Source: Siphonodentalium dalli
Taxonomy: Eukaryota > Mollusca > Scaphopoda > Gadilida > Siphonodentaliidae
Assembly: GCA_032622095.1 (NCBI GenBank)
Contig: CP136068.1
Span: 187,045,309 to 187,109,308 of the forward strand
DNA length: 64,000 bases
Direction of reading: 5' to 3'
In this document: piece after piece, positions 9,661 through 20,773 of the stretch
How positions within the stretch are numbered: position 1 is the first letter of the stretch
Layout of the letters: each line of letters begins with the position of its first letter
Made by a program: the position numbers and the translations under genes
Notes under the pieces: model-generated
Told to the model about the DNA's origin: nothing
The model's input: the letters and a program-made list of their open reading frames with translations, nothing else
Database searches by the model: none

Positions 9661-12600
9661 GGTTTACGGATCAACAAATCGTACTTATATCGGCTTATAA
9701 TATGCTTTGTTTGCGGTTCAAACATCAGCAATTTATCGTCTTATAATATGATTTGCGTGAGATTCATACATCAGCACGCTATCGGCTTATAATACGATCT
9801 GCTTGAGGTTCATACGTCAGCACGTAATGGGCTTACAATATGATTTGCTTGAGGTTCATACATGTACATCAGCACGTTACGGCTTATAATATGATTTGCT
9901 TGAGGTTCATACATTAGCACGTTATCGGCATATAATATGATCTGCATAAGGTTCATACATCAGCACGTCATCGGCTCATAATATGGTCTGCTTAAGGTTC
10001 ATACATCAGCACGTTATCGGCTTATAATATGATTTGCGTGAGGTTCATACATCAGCACGCTATCGGCTTATAATAAGATCTGCTTGAGGTTCACATGTCA
10101 GCACACACTGGCCTTACAATATGATTTGCTTGAGGTTCATACATGTACATCAGCACGTTATCGGCTTATAATATGATTTGCTTGAGGTTCATACATCAGC
10201 ACGTTATCGGCTTAAAATATGATTTGCTCGAGGTTCATACATCAGCACGTTATCGGCTTATAATATGATTTGCTCGAGGTTCATACACCAGCACGTTATC
10301 GGCTTATAATACGATCTGCTTGAGGTTCACACGTCAGCACGTACTGGCCTTACAATATGATTTGCTTGAGGTTCATACATGTACATCAGCACGTTATCGG
10401 CTTATAATATGATTTGCTTGAGGTTCATACATTAGCACGTTATCGGCTTATAATATGATTTGCTTGAGGTTCATACATGTACATCAGCACGTTATCGGCT
10501 TATAATATGATTTGCTTGAGGTTCATACATTAGCACGTTATCGGCTTATAATATGATTTGCTTGAGGTTCATACATGTACATCAGCACGTTATCGGCGTA
10601 TAATATGATTTGCTTGAGGTTCATACATCAGCACGTTATCGGCTTATAATACGATCTGCTTGAGGTTCACACATGTACATCAGCACGTTATCGGCTTATA
10701 ATATGATTTGCTTGAGGTTCATACATTAGCACGTTATCGGCTTATAATATGATTTGCTTGAGGTTCACACATCAGCACGTTATCGGCTTATAATATGATT
10801 TGCTTGAGATTCATACATCAGCACGTTGTCGGCTTATATTATGATTTGCTTGAGGTTCATACATCAGCACGTTATCGGCTTATAATATGATTTGCTTGAG
10901 GTTCATACATCAGTACGTTATCGGCTTATAATATGATTTGCTTGATGTTCATACATCAGCACGCTATCGGCTTATAATAAGATCTGCTTGAGGTTCACAC
11001 GTCAGTACGTACTGGCCTTACAATATGATTTGCTTGACGTTCATACATGTACATCAGCACGTTATCGGCTTATAATATGATTTGCTTGAGGTTCATACAT
11101 TAGCACGTTATCGGCGTATAATATGATTTGCTCGAGGTTCATACATCAGCACGTTATCGGCTTATAATACGATCTGCTTGAGGTTCACACATGTACATCA
11201 GCACGTTATCGGCTTATAATATGATTTGCTTGAGGTTCATACATTAGCACGTTATCGGCTTATAATATGATTTGCTTGAGGTTCATACATGTACATCAGC
11301 ATGTTATCGGCTTATAATATGATTTTCACGAGGTTCATACATCAGCACGTTATCGGCTTATAATATGATTTGCTTGAGATTCATACATCAGCACGTTATC
11401 GGCTTATAATATGATTTGCTTGAGATTCATACATCAGCACGTTATCGGCTTATAATATGATTTGCTTGAGGTTCATACATCAGCACGTTATCGGCTTATA
11501 ATATGATTTGCTTGAGGTTCACACGTCAGCACGTTATCGGCTTATGATATGATTTGCTTGAGGTTCACACGTCAGCACGTTATCGGCTTATAATATGATT
11601 TGCTCGAGGTTCATACATCAGCACGTTAGCGGCGTATAATATGAGTTGCTCGAGGTTCATACATCAGCACGTTATCGGCTTATAATATGATTTGCTTCAT
11701 GTTCATACATCAGTACGTTATCGGCTTATAATATGATTTGCTTGATGTTCATACATCAGCACGTTATCGGCTTATAATATGATTTGCTTGAGGTTCACAC
11801 GTCAGCACGTTATCGGCTTATGATATGATTTGCTTGAGGTTCACACGTCAGCACGCTATCGGCTTATAATATGATTTGCTTGAGGTTCATACATCAGCAC
11901 GTTATCGGCGTATAATATGAGTTGCTCGAGGTTCATACATCAGCACGTTATCGGCTTATAATATGATTTGCTTCATGTTCATACATCAGTACGTTATCGG
12001 CTTATAATATGATTTGCTTGAGGTTCATACATCAGTACGTTATCGGCTTATAATATGATTTGCTTGATGTTCATACATCAGCACGCTATCGGCTTATAAT
12101 ATGATTTGCTTGAGATTCATACATCAACACGTTATCGGCTTATAATATGATTTGCTTGAGGTTCATACATCAGCACGTTATCGGCTTATAATATGATTTG
12201 CTTGAGATTCATACATCAGCACGTTATCGGCTTATAATATGATTTGCTTGTGGTTCACACGTCAGCACGCTATCGGCTTATAATATGATTTGCTTGAGGT
12301 TCATACATCAGCACGTTATCGGCTTATAATATGATTTTCTTGAGGTTCATACATCAGAACGTCATCGGCTTATAATATGATTTGCTTGAGGTTCATACAT
12401 CAGCACGTTATCGGCTTATAATATGATTTGCTTGAGGTTCCTACATCAGCACGTTGTCGGCGTATAATATGAGTTGCTCGAGGTTCATACATCAGTACGT
12501 TATCGGCGTATAATATGAGTTGCTCGAGGTTCATACATCAGCACGTTATCGGCGTATAATATGATTTGCTTGAGATTCATACATCAGCACGTTATCGGCA

Positions 12601-13377
12601 TATAATATGAGTTGCTCGAGGTTCATACATCAGCACGTTATCGGCTTATAATATGATTTGCTTCATGTTCATACATCATACATCAGTACGTTATCGGCTT
12701 ATAATATGATTTGCTTGATGTTCATACATCAGTACGTTATCGGCTTATAATATGGTCTGCTTAAGGTTCATATATCAGCACGTTATCGGCTTATAATATG
12801 ATTTGCTTAAGGTTCATACATCAGCACGTTATCGACTTATAATATAATTTGCTTGAGGTTCGTACATCAGCACGTTATCGGCTTATAATATGATTTGCAC
12901 GAGGTTCATACATCAGCACGTTATTGGTTTATAATACGATTTGCACGAGGTTGATTCATCAGCACGTTATCGGCTTACAATATGATTTGTTTTAGGTTCA
13001 TACATCAGCACGTTATCGGCTTATAATATGATTTGCTTGAGGTTCATACATCAGCAATTTATCGGCTTATAATATGATTTGCCTGAGGTTCATACATCAG
13101 CACGCTATCGGCTTATAATATGATTTGCTTGAGGTTCACACGTCAGCACGTACTGGGCTTACAATATGATTTGCTTGAGATTCATACATGTACATCAGCA
13201 CGTTATCGGCTTATAATATGATTTGCTTGAGGTTCATACATTAGCACGTTGTCGGCATATAATATGCTCTGCATAAGGTTCATACATCAGCACGTCATCG
13301 GCTCATAATATGGTCTGCTTAAGGTTCATATATCAGCACGTTATCGGCTTATAATACGATTCGCTCGAGGTTCATAC
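9661..13377 (+). repeat. 46-bp satellite array, family B
   Basis: About 80 units of ATCGGCTTATAATATGATTT followed by GCTTGAGGTTCATACATCAGCACGTT-type sequence. A recurrent longer variant duplicates the CATACAT part into ACATGTACATCAGC, giving units of about 54 bp. Other diagnostic variants are GTACTGGCCTTACAATATG, CTTATGATATG, GAGTTGCTCGAGG and CTTCATGTTC, and these recur in ordered groups. The first unit (9661-9688) is degenerate. The blocks at about 9770-9998 and 13097-13325 carry the same ordered set of five variant monomers, 3327 bp apart. No frame is open through it. Confidence 0.97.
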
Positions 13378-13996
13378 TCGACGCAGAATAGCCTCATTCT
13401 GAGTCTATAGCGATCTGACAATGACAGTGAGTTGATTCATAATAACGTATTATAAGTTCATTATGGGTGGACGGCAACACAAATAAACCAACTCACGATT
13501 TACCAGATATATCTCTTTAAAATGTGTTTTCACTGTGATCCGAGCGATACAACGGAATAACGAATGTAAGTCCATTATCAGCTTTTTTCAAAAAAACAAT
13601 GAATACAATCTGAACCAATGTGATACATGTACGTTGGACCGTCAGCTTAAAAGGCAACAGCAAGTTGAATATATTAGGAATCACCATGAACGTCCAAGGA
13701 ATCGTGAACTACACCAAAAGCATCGAACACAATCGATCATGATTGATAACGCTCTTTGTAATTTATGTATTTGGGGAAATCATTTGAGTTGGCTATATCC
13801 TGACAAAAAACTATATTTGAATTTAGGATGTGTTATACGGGCATAGCAACAGAAAATATGCATGGCATGGCCTAAGCATGTAGAAAAGCCCCGACAAACG
13901 ATCGTTACACTAATGTATGTACACTAACACTTATCAGATACATATATAAAGCGATCATAATTGAAACCGAGAGGGCCACACCCAACAAAGAAATGC
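13378..13996. other. Unassigned stretch
   Basis: No gene recognised. A 312-base open frame at 13535-13846 begins with GTG, not ATG, and its product has no recognisable domain. Confidence 0.5.
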
Positions 13997-14058
13997 ATGA
14001 TTGTTTGGCAGCCTTAGCGACGTCCGTATGATTGTTTGGCAGCCTTAGCGACGTCCGT
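13997..14058 (+). repeat. Perfect 31-bp tandem duplication
   Basis: Two identical adjacent units (13997-14027, 14028-14058) containing ATGATTGTTTGGCAGCCTTA. The perfect identity implies a recent duplication. It lies about 200 bp upstream of the PAN-domain exon, so it could change promoter spacing. Confidence 0.95.
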
Positions 14059-14140
14059 TGGAAGATGCTAAGTCCACGGTTAGTTTCCACAATCGATGTA
14101 TTTCCAGCCAGCCATCCTCTATTAAAATTGTGTGTATGTA

Positions 14141-14153
14141 TGCGCATGCGCAC
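14141..14153. promoter_or_regulatory. NRF1-like site upstream of the PAN exon
   Basis: TGCGCATGCGCAC matches the known palindromic NRF1 consensus YGCGCAYGCGCR. It is about 108 bp upstream of the ATG at 14261, a usual promoter position for this factor. Binding is inference. Confidence 0.45.
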
Positions 14154-14260
14154 CGGATCAATAATCGTGACTATCGCGTCAGACTACACACGGCTGTGAT
14201 ACACGACGGTCGCAACTGACATCAAATCAAATTATAAAATCATATTAGACGTACACAACG

Positions 14261-14578
14261 ATGGATATTAGTATTATGTTGTTCTGGGCAATTGTGTGCA
14301 TCATGGCATCCGTGGTCGAGTTACTTAACATAACGAGTTCCCGTATCGGGACGTGTGATGGCCGCAAATCGACGCCATTCTATGGCGACGATTCGCTCAT
14401 TGGTGGCATGACAGTGACGTCTCTTCAAGCATGTGTTCTGTACTGTTTGGGTAACTATTGGTGCACGTCGGCAAATTGTGACACAGGAGGCGGTGTGTGT
14501 TCATTGCTCAAGGATTCCTACATCAATTTGCCATGTGACTCGTTCCCGACTCAAGCGAACAGCACGGTGCTGTATCTG
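14261..14578 (+). CDS. First coding exon of a secreted PAN/apple-like domain protein (partial gene)
   Basis: The exon encodes 106 residues. The ATG is in good initiation context (A at -3, G at +4). Residues 1 to about 20 form a hydrophobic signal peptide. Residues 32-92 carry seven cysteines: C32, then the CxxxC pair C58/C62, C68, C73, C80 and C92. The SLQAC..YC...C...CSLL spacing is the pattern of PAN/apple domains, which bind proteins or carbohydrates in extracellular proteins. Two N-glycosylation sequons are present (N23, N100). The exon ends in phase 0 at a strong splice donor, GTAAGTAC at 14579; reading through gives only 19 more residues, then a stop, supporting the splice. Later exons were not identified in the downstream 2.4 kb; the intron may be long. 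Function beyond a secreted adhesion or lectin-like role cannot be stated. Confidence 0.68.
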
Positions 14579-14586
14579 GTAAGTAC
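14579..14586 (+). other. Splice donor of the PAN exon
   Basis: GTAAGTAC directly after codon 106; it matches the U1-complementary GTAAGT consensus exactly. Confidence 0.65.
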
Positions 14587-16985
14587 AACCTTCCGTATGA
14601 TGATTGGAACGTTCTTAAATATATGCATTCTATCTTGAAGATAAAACATTATATCAGTGTAAACGGAGACACAATATCAGAAATAACTATCAATAAATCT
14701 AGGTATTATATATATTTATTTACTTGAGATGTGTATGCATAATTCAAACTAATAACAACAATGCTATAAACAAGCCCGGCATATAAGGCCTATATATAAC
14801 GCTTAATATAGTATTTTCGCATACGTATTTTACGTGTCGATTCCTGCTAAATCAAATTGGCAAAATCAAATTAATATTAAAACATTCGTTCTGATTCATT
14901 GTATTATATGTTTTAACCGTTAATACGTAGTTTAATATCTATATAAAAAGTTCTTTATTTTGTTGAATGCGTGTGTGAGGTATTGATATATTTATCGTGG
15001 GTAATATATGATTTCAGTTAGTGCTTCATCAAACTTATCTTAGGATCCCAATTCAGAAATTAGAATATTAGGAGGGATACAGTGATGTCATGATACTAAG
15101 GGCAACGCAATGGGAAGTGAATCTCATCTTCAATCTCGATCAAGCTACATATAACCCAAATGTGTTCAATGAGCTTCTCATTTTTCAAACGCCAAGTTCC
15201 GACCCGCAGAGGGTGAATATCACGTCGAAATTGTGCCAGTATAGAACGATGTGATTTGTGTATATTCATGTCTACATATTTATCTGGCTCATATGCTATT
15301 TTAAATAATTTGTATGTGTATAATTTATGGACATGGTTCAGGCTTTGCAATCAGGACTATTTGTGTTCTTGTGAGAATCTTCGTTGAAAAACATCCAAAC
15401 AACAAATTTGTAAATATTAAAAATTCTGAGTCAGTAAGTACTTTACCAACGGTTGTACACAAACGCCCCGTAAATCCCATAAATATCTCGTTTACTGAGA
15501 TAACCTGTGTTATTTGAAACACGCATATCCGACTAATGCCAGACGTCCTGACGTCCATTACATTTGGTGCAGTTATAAGTATATCACCACTGATTGTAGG
15601 CCCTAAATTTGATGGGTACATCTTTGACCCTCCAAGATAATGGTTAACTTCACATCAGCTACGGTCTACTGTATTATACATGTAAATACCACCACCTCAT
15701 TTGAACTTATTCTGGGACGAATTGTTTATTGACTGGCTTACAACGGGAGATATATACATACACATCACAATGCATGATCTATTCAGCGGACTCCACTAGC
15801 ACACAAAATGCCCATTGTTGGCCGACATTTATTGATTTTTGCCTGACATGGGGCGACAAAATTAACTTAACATGCATGGATAATTATAATGGTAAACTAA
15901 TCAACAGTTAAACGATAGCAGATATTATTCACTTTACAATTGTCATATGTCGATGACTTCAATTCTATTAATGACTTGCCACAGCCCAGAATGCATTATT
16001 GCGAGTGATGAAAATATGTTTTCAGACATACTATATTTTGTTTATATCCGATCATTAATACACACCTGCAACTGCTTGTATTGTCATAAAACATGACGAG
16101 AGACACATCATGTTAATCCAGTATGAACCCCGCACATTCCTGTATTCGCTAAAATTTGCGCACATGTGAGTTTGTGTCAACTGGATTGACAAATGGATAA
16201 CATCAAAATGTATATTGTGTAACATACCATTGAATATAATAGATAAAACACGCCATGTTTTACAATGACTAAACTTCCATATTCACTGTTTGAGAACTAT
16301 TGTGCTCTCTGATTTATTTCTCAATATAACTGTTATGCGGTCAAGCCGCTGAAACATGGATGTTCGTTCACTGTTTTTGATGTATCTGAAACGTCAGCGT
16401 ATTAATATTGATATGATTGTTACTGAAATTCCAGCGGCAATTCTAGAATAATCATTGTCAACATGATACATATTCGAGTCACCATGTTCACGTGTTGAAT
16501 ATGTCTTATGTTGCTCGAGGACATGGAACTTGGAACACTGGAAGCGCTCACAACTGTGAGCAGTGTTTGAGGTAGTGTTTACTGGGGATTCACTAATTGG
16601 GTCATTTCTTGATGGACTTGACTTAGGTTTAGCAGCACTCAAAATGAGAGAACATCTTTCCGTGTGTTGTTCACCGCAAACTGAATAGGTATTTATTTGT
16701 ATATTGTTATGGCCAGTGATGCTTGTAATGTCAATAGATGGGCTATTGTTATCACGAACTTTCTGAGCCAGGTGTTGTCGCGCCCTAGTATTTGCAAGAT
16801 GCTTTGTTTCAACCAGTCATGCCTGCTTGTTTGGCCATTCGTTTCATTCAGGGTTTGCGCTGCCACCTGCATATTTTTTCCAATGGCAAAAATAATTCAC
16901 ATTTGGCAAAAAATATTTTCATATGGCAAATGTTTTGGCAAGTCACTTTTTAATTCCTCAAGAAAGTTGAAAAAATATTGGTCAA
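14587..16985. other. Probable intron or intergenic sequence
   Basis: No second exon of the PAN gene could be recognised. Two open stretches were considered. 15729-15911 (plus) is cysteine-containing and ends near a GTAAAC donor-like site. 16394-16642 (minus) is Ser/Thr-rich with two tyrosine motifs. Neither has a convincing acceptor or homology by eye. Confidence 0.45.
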
Positions 16986-16998
16986 TCAATATCATTCA

Positions 16999-17810
16999 TC
17001 TCAGGAAACTCTTACCGAACTATGCAGGCTGAAAAAACGTAAGATGTTTTGTGCATTTATAGACTTTGTAAATGCCTTTGATACGATCAAAAGAAATTAT
17101 TTGTGGAATAAATTATTGCTAAATCTGGCTAAATAGGAAAACGTATATAATCATAGTAGATATGTACACGGATATATAATCTCGAGTAAGACGTAATGGC
17201 CAAACATCAGAGTCATTCCCTTCCAATATTGGTCTAAAACAGGGAGACAATGCCTCACCTTTTCTTTTTTGATATTTACGTGAATGACCTCACAAACATT
17301 TTAGCAAGCACTGACATTAGTGGGGTGGAATCTATATCTCGCGAATGTGAAGATAGTCTTGATAGATACTTGAAACGATTTCTACTTTTATACGCAGATG
17401 ACACAATACTCTTTTCTGATTCGGCTGATTACCTACAAACGCAACTTGATTATTTTGACGATTACTGTACAAACTGGGCTCTGAGAGTTAATATACCGGA
17501 ATCAAAACAATGTTTTTTCGAGAGGTAGGCAGCCGTAACAGTTATCGTTCAGATTTCATGGTAAAGAAATTGAGATATTTAAAACAGTTAACTACCTATG
17601 CGTTATATTTAGTCACTCTGGCTCGTTCGCTGCGACTAGAACACAGATAGTGACCAAAGCTCGAAAAGCCATGTATGATGTGGAAATATTGGAAGAATAC
17701 ATAAACTGTCGATAGAAACTCAACTCAAATTATTTGACACCCTAGTTGTGCCCTATATTGTTATACGGGTGTGGAATATGGGGTATAGCTTTGTATATAA
17801 AATGGTGTCT
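16999..17810 (+). pseudogene. LINE (non-LTR retrotransposon) reverse transcriptase remnant
   Basis: Fragments of one RT domain can be read in order. 16999-17133 encodes the palm motif FCAFIDFVNAFDTI and ends in TAG. 17190-17268 encodes GLKQGDNASPFLF. 17269-17528 encodes DIYVNDL and then the catalytic LLLYADDTILFSDSA block with a ..NWALRVNIPESK segment. 17555-17780 retains the downstream FKTVNYL..IF and KLFDTLVVPYI blocks. The frame shifts within the T-run at 17259-17271, just before the DIYVNDL block, and further stops follow, so it is dead. No endonuclease domain or 5' end is seen. It is an ordinary LINE of the CR1/L2/jockey-like type; the exact clade cannot be called. Confidence 0.85.
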
Positions 17811-17979
17811 AGACTAGATGTATCTTTGTTCCCCGTGATGCCCGACACTGCTTGCACTTGGATAGTCACTTTAAGGTTAAGCTAGAGTTTCGTCTCGACA
17901 GCTCATCAGGGGCAAAGCGCTTATAATTGAGATAAGTCGACATGTTTTATGTCTGTTGACATGCAGTACATGTGTGTAC
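17811..17979. other. LINE downstream flank
   Basis: Short AT-rich flank with no feature beyond a TGTATATAAAATGGTG block (17791-17806) just upstream. The same GTATATAAAATGGTG sequence recurs in the inverted repeat at 20032-20080. Confidence 0.35.
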
Positions 17980-18152
17980 GGAATACATTAGATTCCATTT
18001 GGTTGCCACATGATGTGGAATATTTTAATTTGCAAATGTCATGCAATCTGTATATCGGGAATGTACAGGATTCCATATCAGTCTTTGCCACTTGATATGG
18101 AAGTTTGGATTTGCAAATTTCATGCAATCATGCTGTATGTAGCATCTGTGAA
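17980..18152 (+). repeat. Dimeric dispersed repeat, locus 1
   Basis: Each half starts with a GGAATACATNNGATTCC palindrome-like box (17980 and 18057) and continues through TGCCACNTGATGTGGAA and ATTTGCAAATTTCATGCAATC-like segments. The same two-unit layout recurs at 18606-18740 and, inverted, at 20272-20390. No coding content is accepted for the overlapping open frames. Confidence 0.6.
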
Positions 18153-18605
18153 GGAATACATGCGTGCACGTGGCAAGTTGGCACTCAATCATGCTTACAG
18201 CCGGGTCCAATGACTTTGATGTACCCAGTATAGTCCAGTCAAATTAAGCTAGTTTGGTCACGTGACGATTGGTACCCCTGATGTTGGGATAAGAAATTAA
18301 TCACTTTGTTAGTGACATATTTTGACTTTCCGTGTATCTTTGTGTGAGATATTTCTGACTGTTGCGTCAATAATTAATTGATCAATATAAATTGGCGCAT
18401 GTGTTTTCAATCTGGCACCCGTCCAAGTTTTTAGGTTACGAAGTTTGGCGAAGTTTAAATAATGTCAAAATATTTATTTTGGTATTATTTTATGTCTTCG
18501 GATTATCGAAGTTATGCTATTTGTGTATGTATTATGCATAGTTCACTTGTCCACTGCATATGTTCATTCCGTGTTGGCGTTTTATGCCTGTTTACATGTA
18601 TATAC

Positions 18606-18740
18606 AGAATACATAGGATTCCACTTGGGTGCTACTTCACGTGCACTATTATTTTGCATATTTCAAGCAATATCTATACTTATGTCATATTCGCGATGGA
18701 ATACGTCGGATTCCTGTTTAAATTTGCATATTCCATGCAA
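18606..18740 (+). repeat. Dimeric dispersed repeat, locus 2
   Basis: GAATACATAGGATTCCA (18606) and GGAATACGTCGGATTCC (18698), with ATTTGCATATTCCATGCAAG after the second box. More diverged than locus 1. Confidence 0.5.
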
Positions 18741-19130
18741 GTTCAAATGGCTTGATCAGTATATAGCAGTGCCATTCAGGAGTAGTGGCATATTTCATGC
18801 AATCTGTACGTTCATTCCATGTTAGCGATATTGAGCATAGCATCCACCTCTCTTCCCAAATATATGGGTTGAAATCATGGTAAATGCTAGTTGGATCCGC
18901 ATGTGTGCATATCCAGACAAGATAGAGCATAGTATCAAATTGGATTATCCAAATGTACTAGTGAGCCCTGAGTTCCTTGCAAGTATGCCAGAGCATGGCA
19001 CCCATTATCATTCTGCATAGGTGACAGTAGGCTCCGTTTGAAAAGCACATGCATTGCTAATGAATGAGAATTTATTCATGTGTATTATCCAGACATCAAG
19101 GCTAGCGTGTCGAGTAAAGGTCGTCTGCAC
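18741..19130. other. Unassigned stretch
   Basis: Contains one more diverged TTTCATGCAATCTGTA segment (about 18795) from the dimeric repeat; otherwise nothing recognised. Confidence 0.4.
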
Positions 19131-19210
19131 ATCTTTGAATTGAATTGAATTGCTTTATTTCACTCAATCATATAAATTGTATGAGATACAGAGTGAAAAA
19201 CGTATATACA
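19131..19210 (-). mobile_element. Possible LINE 3' end with ATTCA-type tail
   Basis: Read on the minus strand, an AATAAAGC block is followed by three AATTC repeats. LINEs of several animal clades end in short tandem repeats of this kind. It is on the opposite strand from the RT remnant, so it is a different insertion. Confidence 0.35.
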
Positions 19211-19285
19211 GAACTATGTACACAATGTTAGTATGGCCGTTGCGTTTGGCGTTCGAGGTCCGTAAGTGTCATTCGTCGTGTTCTA

Positions 19286-19287
19286 CG

Positions 19288-19325
<38 letters not shown>

Positions 19326-19489
19326 GTCATCTTCAGCAACAACATCCTCATCATCATCATCATCATCATCATCTTCATCATCGTCTTCATCGTCATCATC
19401 ATCATCATCATCATCATCTTTGTCGTCGTCGCCTTCGTCGTAATCATCATCCTCATTGCCATCATCACCGTCGTCGCCGAAGTCGTCGC

Positions 19490-19527
<38 letters not shown>

Positions 19528-19705
19528 CCACTACCACCACCATCATCATACGCGCCATCATCGTCGCGAGTGTTTCAACATCATCATGTATATATTCATT
19601 GTCTGCCATCATCATAATAATAGTCATCATCATCATCACCATCATCATCGTCCTCGCCGTCGTCATCGTCATCGTCGTTATCATTATCGTCATCATCGCC
19701 ATGGT
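19286..19705. repeat. (TCA)n / (TCG) trinucleotide microsatellite
   Basis: About 420 bp of TCA repeats with TCG, TCT and ACC interruptions. It yields long poly-Ser, poly-Ile, poly-His and, on the other strand, poly-Met open frames, which are artefacts of a stop-free trinucleotide repeat. Confidence 0.96.
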
Positions 19706-20031
19706 CTGCCCATTCATTTGGGATATTTATATGTATATAGCAATACAATAGCAATGATAGTTTATGTCCATGTATGATTTATATATCCAGTGGTAGATGT
19801 TGCCAGTTACTGGAAACTTTCCGTTTCAGTATAGTTTATTCATTTAGGCAATACTGACATCAAGATTGGCGCAAATCCGTTGCCAAGCGGGTCCTTGAAA
19901 TGTGATGTGTATAATTATTTAACGTGTATTGTTAGCTATAAGAATAATATAGCATTATTAGTTTATGACCAGAGCGTATACTCGAGGTGTAATCTGCACA
20001 ATTTTAGTGCGCCCATTCAGTTTGGATATTG
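19706..20031. other. Unassigned stretch
   Basis: AT-rich, no gene or repeat recognised. Confidence 0.45.
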
Positions 20032-20080
20032 TATATAAAATGGTGGTTGGGTGTAATGGTGTATGTACACCATTTTATAT
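20032..20080. repeat. Inverted repeat with TATA-rich arms
   Basis: GTATATAAAATGGTG and its complement CACCATTTTATATAC are separated by about 20 bp; a further ATTTTATATCCAAATCT follows and partly re-pairs with TTGGATATTGTATATAAAAT. Small hairpin or MITE remnant. Confidence 0.6.
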
Positions 20081-20271
20081 ACAAATCTGTACATACACAA
20101 TTTTATATCCAAATCTAACATGACCAACCCGGCATGACTTGTTGCTTATCACAACTCGCATTCAATGGGCGTATCCCACAGACAAACCAGTTCAAACTGG
20201 TTGCAATAGATTTATATCTTAAAGCGACCAGACAGTCTTCACATCGGGTGTTGACGCGAAGAGTTTGAAAC

Positions 20272-20390
20272 TGGAATCCGATGTATTCCTTCGCGGATGT
20301 TAAATACAGAATGATTGCATGAATTTTGCAAATCCAACATTCCACATGACGTGGCAAAAACTACCATGGAATCCTATGCATTCCGGATAT
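20272..20390 (-). repeat. Dimeric dispersed repeat, locus 3 (inverted)
   Basis: GGAATCCGATGTATTCC at 20272 and GGAATCCTATGCATTCC at 20367. The reverse complement aligns well with 18057-18152 through TTTGCCAC, ATTTGCAAA and TTCATGCAATCAT segments. Confidence 0.6.
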
Positions 20391-20402
20391 ACAGATTACA
20401 TG

Positions 20403-20541
20403 ACCTTGTATCATGGAGAAGAATGTGTATTAATTTGGTGGAAATCGGCGCTAAAATGTTTTTTATCAATGTTGGTTCCCCTCTCCCTTTCAGTTCACTC
20501 CCGACTCGAATGACGCCACTTGTGACAGCTTTAAGCCACCC
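20403..20541 (+). repeat. Fragment of dispersed repeat family C
   Basis: CCTTGTATCATGGAGAAGA, TGGTGGAAATCGGCGCTAAA and CCCCTCTCCC blocks match the tandemly repeated family at 22920-23960. It directly abuts element copy 2 and may be its insertion target. Confidence 0.6.
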
Positions 20542-20550
20542 CATTATAGC

Positions 20551-20568
20551 AACCACCCGGTGGGTGTT
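20551..20568 (-). other. Terminal hairpin of element copy 2
   Basis: CCACC-C-GGTGG forms a tight hairpin at the position of the longer hairpin in copy 1. The ATAGCAACCACC flank and the following TTTATACCTAAGGC are shared by the copies. Confidence 0.5.
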
Positions 20569-20773
20569 TATACCTAAGGCGTGTGTGAATGATGACGTCA
20601 TATAATTTTTCTATATATATTTCTATACGATGGAACGATTTTCAGGAAAGAGTGTATGCTATTTAGCGAAATTGACACGTGACTTCCGATTAGCAACTGT
20701 TTAAAATTGCGGAATCGGAAGTGGAACAACGAGATGAAATGCCACGGCTCATGACGTCATTTACGTCATGTTG

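Noticed and set aside
13535-13846. 103-codon open frame
   Set aside because: Starts with GTG, has no recognisable domain, and no splice or promoter context; Asn/Gln/Arg-rich composition fits AT-rich non-coding DNA.
14231-14240. TATA-like ATTATAAAAT upstream of the PAN exon
   Set aside because: Only about 25 bp from the ATG, which would leave almost no 5' untranslated region; common by chance in this base composition.
15729-15911. Cysteine-containing plus-strand frame ending near a GTAAAC
   Set aside because: Considered as a second exon of the PAN gene, but no polypyrimidine-AG acceptor in a compatible phase and no domain pattern were seen.
16394-16642. Minus-strand 82-codon Ser/Thr-rich frame with MYHV and DYSRI motifs
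   Set aside because: Resembles a receptor tail only superficially; starts from a non-ATG codon and no neighbouring exon or transmembrane segment could be found.
19150-19777. Long open frames rich in Ser, Ile, His or Met
   Set aside because: All lie in the (TCA)n microsatellite, which lacks stops in most frames on both strands; no unique coding sequence remains.
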